From Rhizobiaceae bacterium (GTDB taxonomy: Bacteria > Pseudomonadota > Alphaproteobacteria > Rhizobiales > Rhizobiaceae), in contig JARGOX010000006.1 in the NCBI GenBank assembly GCA_029233925.1, forward strand, positions 124,001-188,000: DNA of 64,000 bases, written 5' to 3'. Numbering within the stretch: the stretch's first letter is position 1; every line of letters starts with the position of its first letter. Of this stretch, positions 17,726 through 28,388 are shown in pieces. The position numbers and the translations under genes are program-made. The notes below the pieces were generated by a model that saw only the letters and a program-made list of their open reading frames with translations, did not search any database and was not told the origin of the DNA.

Positions 17726-17752
17726 AAAACGTGAATCTATCTGTTACGTTTT
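17726..17752. terminator. Possible bidirectional terminator hairpin
   Basis: AAAACGT at 17726-17732 and ACGTTTT at 17746-17752 can pair around a 13-base loop. The hairpin lies at the meeting point of two convergent genes and overlaps the last codons of the mutase gene. Stem is only seven pairs, so this is tentative. Confidence 0.3.
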
Positions 17753-19872
17753 AGTCCGGCGATCTCGGCAAGCACCACATTGGCGGCATCCAGAACATTC
17801 GTTCCCGGACCAAAAATAGCCGTCACACCCGCATCCTTGAGAAAGGCATAATCCTGCTCGGGAATGACGCCGCCGCAAATCACAATGATATCGTCGCGAC
17901 CCGCCGCCTTCAGTTCAGCGATCAGTTCAGGCACCAGAGTTCGATGGCCGGCTGCCAGCGAGGAAACACCGATGGCATCCATATCAAGGTCGATCGCCTT
18001 TGCAGCGACCTCCGAAGGCGTTTCGAACATGTCGGACAGTTCTACCGCAAAGCCCATGTCGGCAAAGGCTGTGGCTATGATCTTGGCGCCACGATCATGG
18101 CCGTCCTGTCCCATTTTGGCGACAAGAATGCGCGGCTCGCGTTGCTTTTCGTTGCGGTAATCGGCAATTTTCTGCTGGATCAGCTGATATTCGGAATCCC
18201 CCTTGTAGGCATCACCGTAAACACCCGAGATCACCCGCGTGGTGGCTTTGTGGCGATCAAACGCCCGTTCCATTGCATCCGAAATTTCGCCAAGCGTTGC
18301 ACGCGCCCGAGCCGCATCAACGGCGGCCTCCAGCAGATTTCCCGAACCCGAGGACGCAACCCGTTCCAGATTTTTCAAAGCAGCATCACAGTCGGCCTTG
18401 CTGCGCGTTTCCCTGATTTTTTTCAGGCGCGCAATCTGTGACAGACGCACCTTGGCATTGTCGATATCCAGAATGTCGACCTTGGCCTCGTCGTCCAGCC
18501 GGAAACGGTTGACGCCGACGATGACATCTTCGCCCTTGTCGATACGTGCCTGCCGCCGGGCTGCAGCCTCTTCGATGCGCAATTTGGGAAGCCCCTGCTC
18601 GACAGCCTTGGTCATGCCGCCCAGCGATTCCACCTCTTCGATCATGCGCCAGGCTTCCTCAGCCAGATCCCTGGTCAGCGCCTCGACATAATAGGAACCG
18701 CCCAGAGGATCGACCACATTGGCAACGCCCGTCTCATGCTGCAGGATCAATTGTGTATTGCGGGCTATGCGCGCCGAAAACTCGGTTGGCAGGGCGATTG
18801 CCTCATCAAAAGAATTGGTGTGCAGGGATTGCGTGCCACCCAGAACCGCCGCCATGGCCTCAAAGGCCGTGCGCACGACATTGTTGTAGGGGTCCTGCTC
18901 TGTCAGCGATACACCGGATGTCTGGCAATGGGTCCGCAGCACTTTGGACCGCTCTGATTTGGCGCCAAAATCGGTCATGATCCGCGCCCAGATCTGCCGT
19001 GCGGCCCGCAATTTGGCCGCCTCCATGAAGAAGTTCATGCCGATGCAGAAAAAGAACGACAAGCGCCCGGCAAATGCATCCACATCCAGCCCCTTGCCCA
19101 TGGCGGCACGGACATATTCCATGCCGTCGGCAAGCGTATAGGCCAGCTCCTGCGCCAGCGTCGCACCGGCTTCCTGCATGTGATAGCCGGAGATCGAGAT
19201 CGAGTTGAATTTGGGCATCTCGCGCGCCGTAAATTCAATGATATCGGCAACAATGCGCATCGATGGTTCCGGCGGATAAATATAGGTGTTGCGCACCATG
19301 AATTCTTTGAGAACATCATTTTGAATGGTGCCGGACAGAGCCGAGCGATCCACACCCTGTTCTTCGCCGGCAACGATGAACATCGCCAGTACCGGGATGA
19401 CCGCCCCGTTCATGGTCATGGATACCGACATCTGGTCCAGCGGAATACCATCAAAGAGGATTTTCATGTCCTCGACGGAATCAATCGCCACCCCCGCCTT
19501 GCCGACATCGCCAACCACCCGTGGATGATCGGAATCATAGCCCCGGTGGGTTGCCAGATCGAAGGCGACAGAAAGACCTTTCTGGCCTCCAGCCAGGTTC
19601 TTGCGATAGAAGGCATTCGACTCCTCGGCCGTCGAAAATCCCGCATATTGGCGGATCGTCCAGGGGCGCCCTGCATACATCGTTGCCTTGACGCCGCGCG
19701 TAAAGGGTGCAAATCCCGGCATTTCCTGCGCAGCGGAGGATGGCACATCATCAGCGCCATAGAGCGCCTTGATGGTAATGCCCTCGGGCGTGTGCCAGTT
19801 CAGGCTGTCAGGGCTTTTGCCCTTCAATTCAGCTGTGGCAAGATCGAGCCAGTCACGCTTGGTTTTGGTCAT
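17737..19872 (-). CDS. scpA: Methylmalonyl-CoA mutase, single-chain
   Basis: Converts (R)-methylmalonyl-CoA to succinyl-CoA using adenosylcobalamin. The 711-residue chain holds both the catalytic barrel ([20 protein letters not shown] near residue 55, then GFSTAEESN) and the C-terminal B12 domain, where [15 protein letters not shown] carries the cobalt-ligand histidine. Length and order match single-polypeptide mutases such as ScpA/BhbA. It overlaps pccA by ATGA, so carboxylation and rearrangement are translated from one message. Methylmalonyl-CoA epimerase and the MeaB chaperone are not in the window. Confidence 0.95.
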   Translation of the reverse strand: MTKTKRDWLDLATAELKGKSPDSLNWHTPEGITIKALYGADDVPSSAAQEMPGFAPFTRGVKATMYAGRPWTIRQYAGFSTAEESNAFYRKNLAGGQKGLSVAFDLATHRGYDSDHPRVVGDVGKAGVAIDSVEDMKILFDGIPLDQMSVSMTMNGAVIPVLAMFIVAGEEQGVDRSALSGTIQNDVLKEFMVRNTYIYPPEPSMRIVADIIEFTAREMPKFNSISISGYHMQEAGATLAQELAYTLADGMEYVRAAMGKGLDVDAFAGRLSFFFCIGMNFFMEAAKLRAARQIWARIMTDFGAKSERSKVLRTHCQTSGVSLTEQDPYNNVVRTAFEAMAAVLGGTQSLHTNSFDEAIALPTEFSARIARNTQLILQHETGVANVVDPLGGSYYVEALTRDLAEEAWRMIEEVESLGGMTKAVEQGLPKLRIEEAAARRQARIDKGEDVIVGVNRFRLDDEAKVDILDIDNAKVRLSQIARLKKIRETRSKADCDAALKNLERVASSGSGNLLEAAVDAARARATLGEISDAMERAFDRHKATTRVISGVYGDAYKGDSEYQLIQQKIADYRNEKQREPRILVAKMGQDGHDRGAKIIATAFADMGFAVELSDMFETPSEVAAKAIDLDMDAIGVSSLAAGHRTLVPELIAELKAAGRDDIIVICGGVIPEQDYAFLKDAGVTAIFGPGTNVLDAANVVLAEIAGLKRNR

Positions 19873-21878
19873 GATTCAAATTCCATAATCACCGCATCCA
19901 CGGCCAGGCTGTCACCCACCTTGACCGGTATTTTCGAAACCACCCCGGATTTTTCCGCCCGCAGGACATTTTCCATTTTCATGGCTTCGACAATCGCCAG
20001 CGGCTGGCCTTCCTGTATGATGCTGCCCTCTTCCACCTTGAGCGCAACAACCAGTCCGGGCATCGGGCACAACAGCAGGTTCGACGTGTCTGGCGCCTGC
20101 TTTTCCGGCATCAGCGCAGCAAGCTCGGCCACACGATTGTCAAGCACCTGCACCCGCTGGTCAACGCCGCGGTGGCGAAGACGAAAGCCACCGGGAACGC
20201 TATTGACCTTGAAGGCCTTCTCAGACTGATCAATCGACACGCGCGCAAGGCTCTGGCCCGGTTGCCAATCGGTTTTGATGCAAAGCGGCGCATGATCGCC
20301 GATCACCACCTCAAAACCGTCATCCGTCTGACGCAGGACAGAAGGACAATTGTCCCGGTTGATCCTGATGGTCTTTTCAATTTGATGCGAAGGCGCCCCC
20401 GAAGCGAACCGCCTGTCCTCAGTCAGTTGGTGCCGCCTGTGCCCGATCGTATCGAGCACCAAAGCCACGGCAGACAGATGCAGCGCCAGTTCTCCATCAG
20501 CTGCGACGCCCTGGAACCCCTCAGGATATTCTTCCTCGATAAAGGCTGTCGTGATGTTGCCCGATCTGAAACGCTCATGGCTCATCACAGCCGCCAGAAA
20601 CGGAATATTGTGACCGATGCCTTCGACTTCGAAATAATCCAGAGCATCTGTCATTTTCACAACGGCGCTGTCGCGATCCTTGGCCCATGTGCACAATTTT
20701 GCAATCATCGGATCGTAGAACATCGAAATCTCGCCGCCTTCAAACACCCCCGTGTCATTGCGCAGCACGCTTCCATCCGGGCTCGTGCCCTCCTGTGGCG
20801 GGCGATAGCGGGTCAATCGTCCAATCGACGGCAGGAAGTTGCGATAGGGATCTTCCGCATAGAGCCGGCTCTCCACGGCCCAACCATTCAGCTTCACATC
20901 CTGCTGCATGAGGGCAAGGACTTCACCGGCTGCCACACGGATCATCATCTCAACGAGATCAACGCCGGTAATCAGTTCGGTGACGGGATGCTCCACCTGA
21001 AGCCGCGTATTCATTTCGAGAAAATAGAAATTGCGATCCTTGTCGACAATGAACTCAACGGTGCCTGCACTGGCGTAATTGACAGCCTTGCTCAGGGCAA
21101 CGGCCTGATCACCCATGGCCTTGCGGGTTTGTTCATCCAGAAACGGCGAAGGGGCTTCTTCGATGACCTTTTGATGCCGCCGCTGGATCGAGCATTCCCG
21201 CTCCCCCAGATAGATGCAATTGCCATGCGTATCGGCCAGCACCTGAATTTCGATATGGCGCGGTTCAGTGACAAATTTTTCAATGAAAATTCGGTCATCG
21301 CCGAAGCTTGAAGCCGCTTCCGATTTTGACCGGTCAAAGCCCTCACGCGCCTCTGCATCGTTCCAGGCAATCCGCATGCCCTTGCCACCACCGCCGGCAC
21401 TGGCCTTGATCATCACCGGATAGCCGATACCTCTGGCGATCTCCACCGCGTGTTCGGCGTGGTCAATCAGCCCCATGAATCCAGGAACGGTCGAAACACC
21501 GGCCTCGGCGGCAATCTTCTTGGAGGTGATCTTGTCGCCCATGGACTGAATGGCGCCCACAGGCGGCCCGACAAAGGCTATTCCTTCTGCGGCAAGTCGC
21601 TCGGCAAATTCTGCGCGCTCGGACAGGAAACCATAGCCCGGATGCACCGCTTCGGCGCCCGTCTGCTTGCAGGCGTCGATGATCTTGTCGATCACCAGAT
21701 AGCTTTCGGCAGCAGGCGCCGGGCCGATATTGACAGCCTCGTCTGCCATTGCAACATGCAGCGCATTGCGGTCCGCGTCCGAATAGACAGCAACTGTGGC
21801 AATGCCCATCCTACGGGCGGTCTTGAAGACCCGGCAGGCGATTTCACCGCGATTGGCAACCAGAATTTTTTTAAACAT
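19869..21878 (-). CDS. pccA: Propionyl-CoA carboxylase alpha subunit (biotin carboxylase + carrier)
   Basis: Biotin-carrying subunit of 669 residues. The biotin-carboxylase part opens with [20 protein letters not shown]; the ATP-grasp loop is [14 protein letters not shown] and [19 protein letters not shown] follows. The biotinyl lysine is in EAMKMEN at about residue 634, in the usual place 35 residues from the end. Together with PccB it carboxylates propionyl-CoA. A methylcrotonyl-CoA carboxylase would look similar, but the mutase partner settles the call. Confidence 0.94.
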   Translation of the reverse strand: MFKKILVANRGEIACRVFKTARRMGIATVAVYSDADRNALHVAMADEAVNIGPAPAAESYLVIDKIIDACKQTGAEAVHPGYGFLSERAEFAERLAAEGIAFVGPPVGAIQSMGDKITSKKIAAEAGVSTVPGFMGLIDHAEHAVEIARGIGYPVMIKASAGGGGKGMRIAWNDAEAREGFDRSKSEAASSFGDDRIFIEKFVTEPRHIEIQVLADTHGNCIYLGERECSIQRRHQKVIEEAPSPFLDEQTRKAMGDQAVALSKAVNYASAGTVEFIVDKDRNFYFLEMNTRLQVEHPVTELITGVDLVEMMIRVAAGEVLALMQQDVKLNGWAVESRLYAEDPYRNFLPSIGRLTRYRPPQEGTSPDGSVLRNDTGVFEGGEISMFYDPMIAKLCTWAKDRDSAVVKMTDALDYFEVEGIGHNIPFLAAVMSHERFRSGNITTAFIEEEYPEGFQGVAADGELALHLSAVALVLDTIGHRRHQLTEDRRFASGAPSHQIEKTIRINRDNCPSVLRQTDDGFEVVIGDHAPLCIKTDWQPGQSLARVSIDQSEKAFKVNSVPGGFRLRHRGVDQRVQVLDNRVAELAALMPEKQAPDTSNLLLCPMPGLVVALKVEEGSIIQEGQPLAIVEAMKMENVLRAEKSGVVSKIPVKVGDSLAVDAVIMEFES

Positions 21879-21889
21879 CTCGCATCCGA

Positions 21890-22252
21890 TCAGCGATTGA
21901 ATACTTGCGGAAAATTTGCCCGCGCAACGGCTTCGTCAATGCGCAGGATGGCTTCATAGGAAAGCGGATCGAATGGGTCATCCACCGGTACGACCTCCCG
22001 TTCGAACAGCGCATTCAAACGCCCCGCATCCAGGTTGCCCCGTTCAAAGGGCTCGGCGCCGAAGGCGTCCCACAGACAGGCCAGAAAATTCGCATCAGCC
22101 TCAAGCAGGACCAGCTTTCGATCAGCCAGGCGGGGTTTCTTCTCTATCCGGGTTGGCTTCAAATTGGCCCGGCGGATGGTGAACTGAAAATCAGTCCCCG
22201 GCAAACGGGATGGAAATCCGCGATGTTTCAACATGGGCGGCAAATTGACCAT
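21890..22252 (-). CDS. Small protein of unknown function in the pcc operon
   Basis: A 120-residue basic-then-acidic protein between pccB and pccA, in the same direction, 50 bases after the former and 11 before the latter. I recognise no domain. Visible features are a basic N-terminal half (LKPTRIEKKPRLADRKLVLL) and an acidic C-terminal half (VVPVDDPFDPLSYEAILRID). No signal peptide or membrane segment. The ribosome site before the ATG is weak, and a second Met at residue 7 is possible. Tight packing suggests it is a real gene, perhaps linked to the carboxylase. Confidence 0.6.
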   Translation of the reverse strand: MVNLPPMLKHRGFPSRLPGTDFQFTIRRANLKPTRIEKKPRLADRKLVLLEADANFLACLWDAFGAEPFERGNLDAGRLNALFEREVVPVDDPFDPLSYEAILRIDEAVARANFPQVFNR

Positions 22253-22302
22253 TATATTTTTTCAACCTCATCTTTGCGAAGCGCAGGTGCATTTCCGCGC
22301 TG

Positions 22303-23835
22303 TCACAATGGAATATTATCGTGTTTCTTCGAAGGCCCAGTCACCTGCTTCGTCTTGAGCAGTTCAAAAGCCCTGGCCACACGGCGGCGCGTTGAATGCG
22401 GCATGATCACTTCATCGATGAAACCGCGTTGTGCCGCCACAAACGGATTGGCAAACCGGTCCTCGTAATCCTTGGTGCGCCGGGCAATCTTTTCCGGATC
22501 GCCAAGCTCGGAGCGATACAGGATCTCCGTTGCACCCTTTGCGCCCATGACGGCGATTTCGGCTGTCGGCCAGGCATAATTGACGTCGGCGCGGATGTGT
22601 TTGGAGGCCATCACGTCATAGGCGCCACCATAGGCCTTGCGGGTAATCACCGTCACCTTGGGCACCGTCGCTTCCGCATAGGCAAACAGCAGCTTGGCGC
22701 CATGCTTGATGATGCCACCGAATTCCTGCGCCGTGCCCGGCAGGAAACCCGGCACGTCAACCAGCGTCAGGATGGCAATATTGAATGCATCACAAAAGCG
22801 GACAAACCGTGCAGACTTCTTGGCGCTGTCGATATCGAGGCATCCAGCCAGCACCATCGGCTGATTGGCAACGACACCGACTGTTGCGCCATTGAGGCGG
22901 ATGAAGCCGCAAAGAATATTGCCGGCAAAATCCTTCTGGATCTCGAAAAATTCGCCTTCATCGGCAATCTTCGCAATCACCTCATGCATATCATAGGGCT
23001 GGTTCGGACTATCGGGGATCAGTGTATCAAGGCTCTTTTCAAGCCGGTCAATCGGGTCCACCGTTCCACGGATCGGTGGCTTTTCACGATTCGACAGGGG
23101 CAGAAAATCATACATGCGGCGCACTTCGAGCAGAGCCTCCACATCATTTTCAAAGGCACCGTCGGCAACCGAGGATTTTTTCGTATGGGTGGATGCACCA
23201 CCCAGTTCTTCTGCCGTGACAATTTCATTGGTGACGGTTTTGACCACATCAGGGCCTGTCACGAACATGTAGCTGGTATCTTTCACCATGAATATGAAAT
23301 CGGTCATCGCCGGAGAATAGACAGCACCACCCGCACAGGGGCCCATGATGACGGAAATCTGCGGCACAACGCCGGAGGCCTGCACATTGCGCCAGAACAC
23401 CTCGGCATAGCCCCCCAGGGACGCGACGCCTTCCTGAATACGTGCGCCACCGGAATCATTCAGTCCGATAAGCGGCACGCCATTTTGCACGGCAAGATCC
23501 ATGACCTTGCAGATCTTCTCTGCGTGGGTTTCTGACAGCGAGCCGCCAAAGACAGTGAAGTCCTGGCTGAAGACATAGACCGGACGACCGTTGATCGTAC
23601 CCCAGCCAGTCACCACGCCGTCACCGGCAATCTGCTGTTCTTCCATACCGAAATCAGTGCAACGATGGGTCTTGTAGAGGTCGTATTCTTCAAAAGAATC
23701 CGTATCAAGCAGCACATCCAGCCGCTCACGCGCCGTCAATTTGCCCTTCGAATGCTGCACATCTATACGCCGCTGCCCTCCACCCTGGTGAGCTTCCTGG
23801 CGCTTTTCCTCAAGCTGTTCAATAATATCAAGCAT
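22303..23835 (-). CDS. pccB: Propionyl-CoA carboxylase beta subunit (carboxyltransferase)
   Basis: Carboxyltransferase subunit of 510 residues, exactly the usual PccB length. Seen: [63 protein letters not shown] and [15 protein letters not shown]. The frame extends upstream to 23871, but the ATG at 23835 has GGGGAG just before it and gives the family N-terminus [11 protein letters not shown]. It is the first gene of the pccB-ORF-pccA-scpA operon for degrading propionyl-CoA from odd-chain acids, Val, Ile or Thr. Confidence 0.95.
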   Translation of the reverse strand: MLDIIEQLEEKRQEAHQGGGQRRIDVQHSKGKLTARERLDVLLDTDSFEEYDLYKTHRCTDFGMEEQQIAGDGVVTGWGTINGRPVYVFSQDFTVFGGSLSETHAEKICKVMDLAVQNGVPLIGLNDSGGARIQEGVASLGGYAEVFWRNVQASGVVPQISVIMGPCAGGAVYSPAMTDFIFMVKDTSYMFVTGPDVVKTVTNEIVTAEELGGASTHTKKSSVADGAFENDVEALLEVRRMYDFLPLSNREKPPIRGTVDPIDRLEKSLDTLIPDSPNQPYDMHEVIAKIADEGEFFEIQKDFAGNILCGFIRLNGATVGVVANQPMVLAGCLDIDSAKKSARFVRFCDAFNIAILTLVDVPGFLPGTAQEFGGIIKHGAKLLFAYAEATVPKVTVITRKAYGGAYDVMASKHIRADVNYAWPTAEIAVMGAKGATEILYRSELGDPEKIARRTKDYEDRFANPFVAAQRGFIDEVIMPHSTRRRVARAFELLKTKQVTGPSKKHDNIPL

Positions 23836-24012
23836 TATGCAGCTCCCCTTGATCGTTGACGGCGTGCCCAACAGAAAGCAAACAGGAAATGATGGCCTTT
23901 GGCTGTTGCCGCGGCATAAAGTGTCATGGACCTCTCCCGTGCCTCTCCGGCACTGCGCTCATGCGTTAGTGCCTCCGGTTCTACCGCGCTCCGCAGCCGA
24001 AAAAAAGGCTTG

Positions 24013-24061
24013 AATTAGCAACATTGTTGATTTAGCAAATATTGCAAATCATTATTGCAAA
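24013..24061. promoter_or_regulatory. Repeated TTTGCAA-type operator between pccB and its regulator
   Basis: Read on the minus strand, 24061 to 24031 shows three tandem words: TTTGCAA, TTTGCAA and TTTGCTAA, with a looser copy (TTGCTAA) near 24015-24021. On the plus strand TTGCAAA occurs at 24042-24048 and 24055-24061. As I recall, ScfR-family PccR binds a TTTGCAA-type repeat upstream of pccB in Rhodobacter. The cluster ends 12 bases before the regulator ATG, so self-control plus control of pccB is plausible. Confidence 0.6.
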
Positions 24062-24073
24062 GTTGTGTAATTC

Positions 24074-25492
24074 ATGCGCGCACGAAAACTCTTCATCGGC
24101 CGCAACATCCGTGGCATTCGCGAGGGGACTGGACTCACTCAGGCGAAATTTGCCGAACAGCTCGGGATTTCGACCAGTTACCTCAATCAGATTGAAAACA
24201 ATCAGCGCCACGTCACAGCACCGGTCCTGCTGGCACTGGCGGAAATTTTTGCAGTGGACATCGCCACCCTGTCAGAAAATGACAGTGACCGCCTGCTGGC
24301 CGACATGGCCGAAGCCATTGCCGACCCGATCTTCAAGGGACTGCAGCCCAGCGGGCAGGATCTCAATCTGGTCACTCAGAACACCCCATCGGTTGCGCGC
24401 GCTTTTCTGACAATGCATCAGGCGCTCCGGCGCGCCGGTGAGCAATTGGCTGAACTCGACGATACGCTTGCCCGCTCTGGCGGTCTCAATGAACCGACAC
24501 CCTATGAGGAAGTGCGCGACTTCTTTCACTATATCAACAATTACGTGCACGAACTTGACGTTGCAGCCGAGCGGTTTACCGGGCAATTGAAGGGAACGAC
24601 AAGAAACCGTGTACGCACGCTGGCCGACCATCTCGAACGCCATCACCGAGTCCGGGTCGCCATCGGAGGCAGTGCCACCGACGCGCAGATCATCAGGCGC
24701 TACGATCCGGTTTCGCGCGTCCTGTCGATCAATCCAAAGGCCGCTCCTTCAACCCATGCCTTTCAACTCGCTCATCAGATCTGCCAGCTCGAACATGCCG
24801 ATAGCATCGAACGCATTACCAATGAAGCCGGGTTCCGCACACAGGATGCCGCATCCGTCTGTCGGATCGGGCTGGCGAATTATTTTGCCGGCAGCGCATT
24901 GCTTCCCTATGGAGACTTTCTGAGCGCCGCCAGCGAATTGCGCCACGACCTGGAACTGCTGGCAGATCGCTTTGGCGCCAGCATCGAACAGGTTGCCCAT
25001 CGGCTGAGCACCCTGCAGCGTCCCGGCATGAAGGGCATTCCATTCTTCTTTGCCCGCGTCGACCAGGCGGGCAACATCACCAAACGCCACAGCGCCACAA
25101 AACTGCAATTTGCGCGTTTTGGCTCCACCTGCCCCCTGTGGAATGTCCACAAGGCCTTTGCGACACCGGACCGTATCCTCAGACAATTGGCCGAAACGCC
25201 CGACGGTGCGCGCTACCTCTGTCTGGCAACGGCAATCGCCAAGCCAAGTGGTGGCTATCGCGATCCTGTGCAGCGCTACGCCCTGGCCATCGGGTGCGAG
25301 ATCCGGCATGCCAGCGCATTGGTTTATGCCGATGATCTCGATATCAAAAGCAAAACCGCGTTTGAGCCGATCGGGATATCCTGCCGCATCTGTGAGCGCT
25401 CCGACTGCCATCAACGGGCGGTTCCGCCGCTCAAGCGCAGACTGAGCGTTGATCACAATAGCCGCGACACCATCCCCTATTCATTTGAATAG
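24074..25492 (+). CDS. pccR: ScfR/PccR-type short-chain fatty acyl-CoA regulator (XRE family)
   Basis: Regulator of 472 residues in the ScfR (RamB-like) family that senses short acyl-CoAs. The XRE helix-turn-helix is at residues 8-60 (TGLTQAKFAEQLGISTSYLN). The middle resembles the IrrE-like region (HAFQLAHQICQLEHA), and the C-terminal ISCRICERSDCHQRAVPP is the conserved Cys-rich end of the family. It is divergent from pccB, the arrangement of PccR in Rhodobacter, so it probably activates propionyl-CoA use. The gene symbol rests on context and family, not on a close match. Confidence 0.85.
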   Translation: MRARKLFIGRNIRGIREGTGLTQAKFAEQLGISTSYLNQIENNQRHVTAPVLLALAEIFAVDIATLSENDSDRLLADMAEAIADPIFKGLQPSGQDLNLVTQNTPSVARAFLTMHQALRRAGEQLAELDDTLARSGGLNEPTPYEEVRDFFHYINNYVHELDVAAERFTGQLKGTTRNRVRTLADHLERHHRVRVAIGGSATDAQIIRRYDPVSRVLSINPKAAPSTHAFQLAHQICQLEHADSIERITNEAGFRTQDAASVCRIGLANYFAGSALLPYGDFLSAASELRHDLELLADRFGASIEQVAHRLSTLQRPGMKGIPFFFARVDQAGNITKRHSATKLQFARFGSTCPLWNVHKAFATPDRILRQLAETPDGARYLCLATAIAKPSGGYRDPVQRYALAIGCEIRHASALVYADDLDIKSKTAFEPIGISCRICERSDCHQRAVPPLKRRLSVDHNSRDTIPYSFE

Positions 25493-25504
25493 CAGACACC
25501 CCCT

Positions 25505-25520
25505 CAAATGTTTCCATTTG
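25505..25520. terminator. Possible terminator hairpin between convergent genes
   Basis: CAAATG at 25505-25510 pairs with CATTTG at 25515-25520, extended by CCT/AGG with a small bulge. It sits in the 42-base gap between the convergent regulator and TRAP permease genes. Short stem, so weak support. Confidence 0.3.
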
Positions 25521-25534
25521 AAGAGGTGCGCTGT

Positions 25535-28192
25535 TTAGAAGTTCAACGAAATGTCCCTGTGGCCGGAACTGCAGCCTGCAACATAGATTGCCTGCTCGCG
25601 GGTCAGCTTGTCCTGCTGGCGTATGCCAATGGTTGGCCTGAGTGCGTCGACATAGGCAGCAACACCTGATTTGAGCTCTCCATCCGCCTTTTCGCGCCAG
25701 ACAAGCTGCTTCTGGTACTCATCAACAGCTTCGGAGATTTCATCGAGCGCCTTTTCCTTGTCAGGGGTCTTCGAGCGCAAGGCCCTGCGCGCAGATGACA
25801 GTGCCGATTTGATGTCGGATGCACCTTCAATGGCGCCAAACTGTCTGGACAGCTCATTCAACGGATCTTCCATATCCTCCGGCGCCTTGTTCCTGACCTC
25901 GTCGCCAATGGCGGTCAATTGTGGTCCAAGCGCTTGAAACGCGCCATAGGCGTCAAGACTTGCAAGCAACAGCGCCATCGGCTCATAGGCCTTGTCGGCG
26001 GTCTGGCGGTATTTGTTGCGCAGTTTGCCCTCGGCATCAATGAGCGTACTAAAAGTGGTATAGGCAGGCTTCCACTCGGCGGGTATCGTTGCCGTCAGCG
26101 CTTCGCTCTTTTCAGATAGCATCACAACACGGTCTTCCAGCCGCTGCCTCAGCTTCTGGTCCGTGGCATCCCGCAGGCGTCCGATCTGTACGTTGAGGAT
26201 TTCGATGCGTTCATCAACGGAGCGGATATCCTGCTCGATATCGCGCACGTGGTCATGCAATGGCCGATAGGCATCAGATGCCTCTTCTATGGCAACACCC
26301 GCTGCATTCGCCTCATCCAACAGGGCAATGGCCTTGCTGACCTGATCGAAACTGGCAGAGACCGGTTTGACGAGGCCCTTCGGCAGGACAGAGTAATCGA
26401 GTTGTCGCGCAGTTTCCACCGATTGAAGCAGCGCACCACGATTGCCGGCCAGTTGTTCGGTGACATATTGCTCAACACAATAGGTCAGCCTTGGATTGCG
26501 TGGCGGCGGTGAGGTTTCGGAAAGCAATGAAAGGCGGTTGGGAAGATAATTGACCATTTGCGGAACGAGGCCAACAATCATCAGCGCACCAATCTGAATA
26601 CAGATAAACGGGATAACCCCCTTGTAGATCTGGATCGTTTTCACAATCGCCGGTGCGACCCCCCTCAGATAGAAAAGGGCAAATCCGAATGGCGGCGTGA
26701 GGAATGATGTCTGGATATTCAGGCCGATCATGACACCGAGCCAGACGGCGGTCACATTGGCCGAGGGGTCAGCAAGCAGAATGGGCGCGACAATCGGCAC
26801 AACGACCACTGCAATTTCAATGAAATCCAGGAAAAATCCGAGGAGAAAGATCACCGCCATCACAATGACGAATTTGGTCCAGAATCCACCCGGGAGTCCG
26901 TCAAGAAATTCGCGAACCAGATCTTCTCCGCCGAAGGCCCGGAAGGCCGCCGTCAGAATCGCCGCACCAAGAAGAATAATGAAGACCAGAGACGTTGTTT
27001 TCGCCGTTTCAATCATCACGCCCTGCAGCGTGTTGTTGACGCGCAGAGCCCGCCAGCCACTCCACAGCAAGGATATGATCAGCCCGCCAACGGCGATGGA
27101 CGCCAGCGTCACGCCAGTCATATCCGAACTCGTCTTGATATTCTTGATGTTGGTGTTGAAGTTGCCCAGAACAAAAGCGATCGTCACCAGACTGATAATG
27201 GCCAGAATGGCGGGATAATAAGCGTTCTTGTGGCCGTCTCGAAGACGGTAACCGGCCATGATCAACGCACCGGCTGCACCAATGGCACCGGCCTGGTTGA
27301 CCGTCGCAATACCGGCGATGATCGAACCAAGCACCAGAAAGATCAGAACCAGCGGCGGGAAAAGCGCCAATGCGACCTTGATCAGAAAGCGGCCATCCAG
27401 CTTGCCGTCATAATGCACAGGTGGCGCCATTTTTGGACGAATGGCGGCAATCACCAGAATGTAGATCATGTAGAGTGCGACGAGAACCAGACCTGGCACA
27501 ACGGCACCAAGGAACATTTCTCCGGCACTTGTCGAACCGACATCGAAAATCGTCGGCATGGATAATTCGCCGGTGGCATTTTTATACAGCAGCTTGCGTG
27601 TCGTGCCGGCCTGATCGGCGGCACTGGACAATTGGTCCGCCAGAATGATCAAAACGATCGAGGGCGGTATGATTTGCCCAAGCGTTCCAGAGGCAGCGAT
27701 CGTGCCGGTTGCAAGTTGCGGCGAATAATTGTTGCGCAACATGGCAGGCAGCGAAATCAGGCCCATTGCGACAACGGTTGCGCCAACAATACCGGTCGTC
27801 GCAGCCAGCAAGGCCCCCACGAAAACAACGGAAATGCCCAGACCACCGGGGATCGGACCAAACAGTTGCGCCATCGTGATCAGCAGATCTTCAGCGATTT
27901 TGGAGCGCTGAAGCATGATCCCCATGAAAATGAAAAGCGGAATCGCAATCAGCGTGTCTCGCTCCGGTTCCCAATAGACCCCGCGCAGATTGGTGACACC
28001 GGCACTGAGCCATTGGGCAGGACCACCCTGTGCGAAATAGGCGTCCGTGTCACCGACAAAAAGGTAACCGAATATGGCCGCCAGAAGAATGGTCAGGATG
28101 GACGAACCGGGCAATGCAAAGGCAACGGGGTAGCCCGAGCCCAAAGCAGCTGCCATGAGCACCACCAGCAGGGCTAGAAAATAAAATTCCAT
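25535..28192 (-). CDS. TRAP transporter large permease (DctM) with long C-terminal coiled-coil extension
   Basis: Membrane permease of 885 residues, far longer than a usual DctM of about 430. Residues 1 to about 560 are the transport domain with many hydrophobic helices; GTIAASGTLGQIIPPSIVLI and the late segment LNIQTSFLTPPFGFALFYLR are typical TRAP motifs. After NYLPNRLSLL the chain turns soluble: about 310 residues rich in Glu, Lys, Arg and Ala with heptad-like stretches (RDIEQDIRSVDERIEILNVQ). I recognise no domain there. It works with the DctQ and DctP proteins at 28389 and 29598. Confidence 0.87.
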   Translation of the reverse strand: MEFYFLALLVVLMAAALGSGYPVAFALPGSSILTILLAAIFGYLFVGDTDAYFAQGGPAQWLSAGVTNLRGVYWEPERDTLIAIPLFIFMGIMLQRSKIAEDLLITMAQLFGPIPGGLGISVVFVGALLAATTGIVGATVVAMGLISLPAMLRNNYSPQLATGTIAASGTLGQIIPPSIVLIILADQLSSAADQAGTTRKLLYKNATGELSMPTIFDVGSTSAGEMFLGAVVPGLVLVALYMIYILVIAAIRPKMAPPVHYDGKLDGRFLIKVALALFPPLVLIFLVLGSIIAGIATVNQAGAIGAAGALIMAGYRLRDGHKNAYYPAILAIISLVTIAFVLGNFNTNIKNIKTSSDMTGVTLASIAVGGLIISLLWSGWRALRVNNTLQGVMIETAKTTSLVFIILLGAAILTAAFRAFGGEDLVREFLDGLPGGFWTKFVIVMAVIFLLGFFLDFIEIAVVVVPIVAPILLADPSANVTAVWLGVMIGLNIQTSFLTPPFGFALFYLRGVAPAIVKTIQIYKGVIPFICIQIGALMIVGLVPQMVNYLPNRLSLLSETSPPPRNPRLTYCVEQYVTEQLAGNRGALLQSVETARQLDYSVLPKGLVKPVSASFDQVSKAIALLDEANAAGVAIEEASDAYRPLHDHVRDIEQDIRSVDERIEILNVQIGRLRDATDQKLRQRLEDRVVMLSEKSEALTATIPAEWKPAYTTFSTLIDAEGKLRNKYRQTADKAYEPMALLLASLDAYGAFQALGPQLTAIGDEVRNKAPEDMEDPLNELSRQFGAIEGASDIKSALSSARRALRSKTPDKEKALDEISEAVDEYQKQLVWREKADGELKSGVAAYVDALRPTIGIRQQDKLTREQAIYVAGCSSGHRDISLNF

Positions 28193-28388
28193 GATTCAGT
28201 GCACTTTCCGAGCATATTGGCGCAGTTCTGTTTCTCGATGGGTACAGCGTCTACAGGAGCAAACGCTTCGAATGCATCTGGCTGCACCCTGCGAAAACGG
28301 TTTATTCGAGCCTTGAGAGCTATCCGGTTTGAAGGACAAGAGGCAATCGCCGCCTGCCCGTTTTGAGCCCGGAAGACTCATTGGCCTG

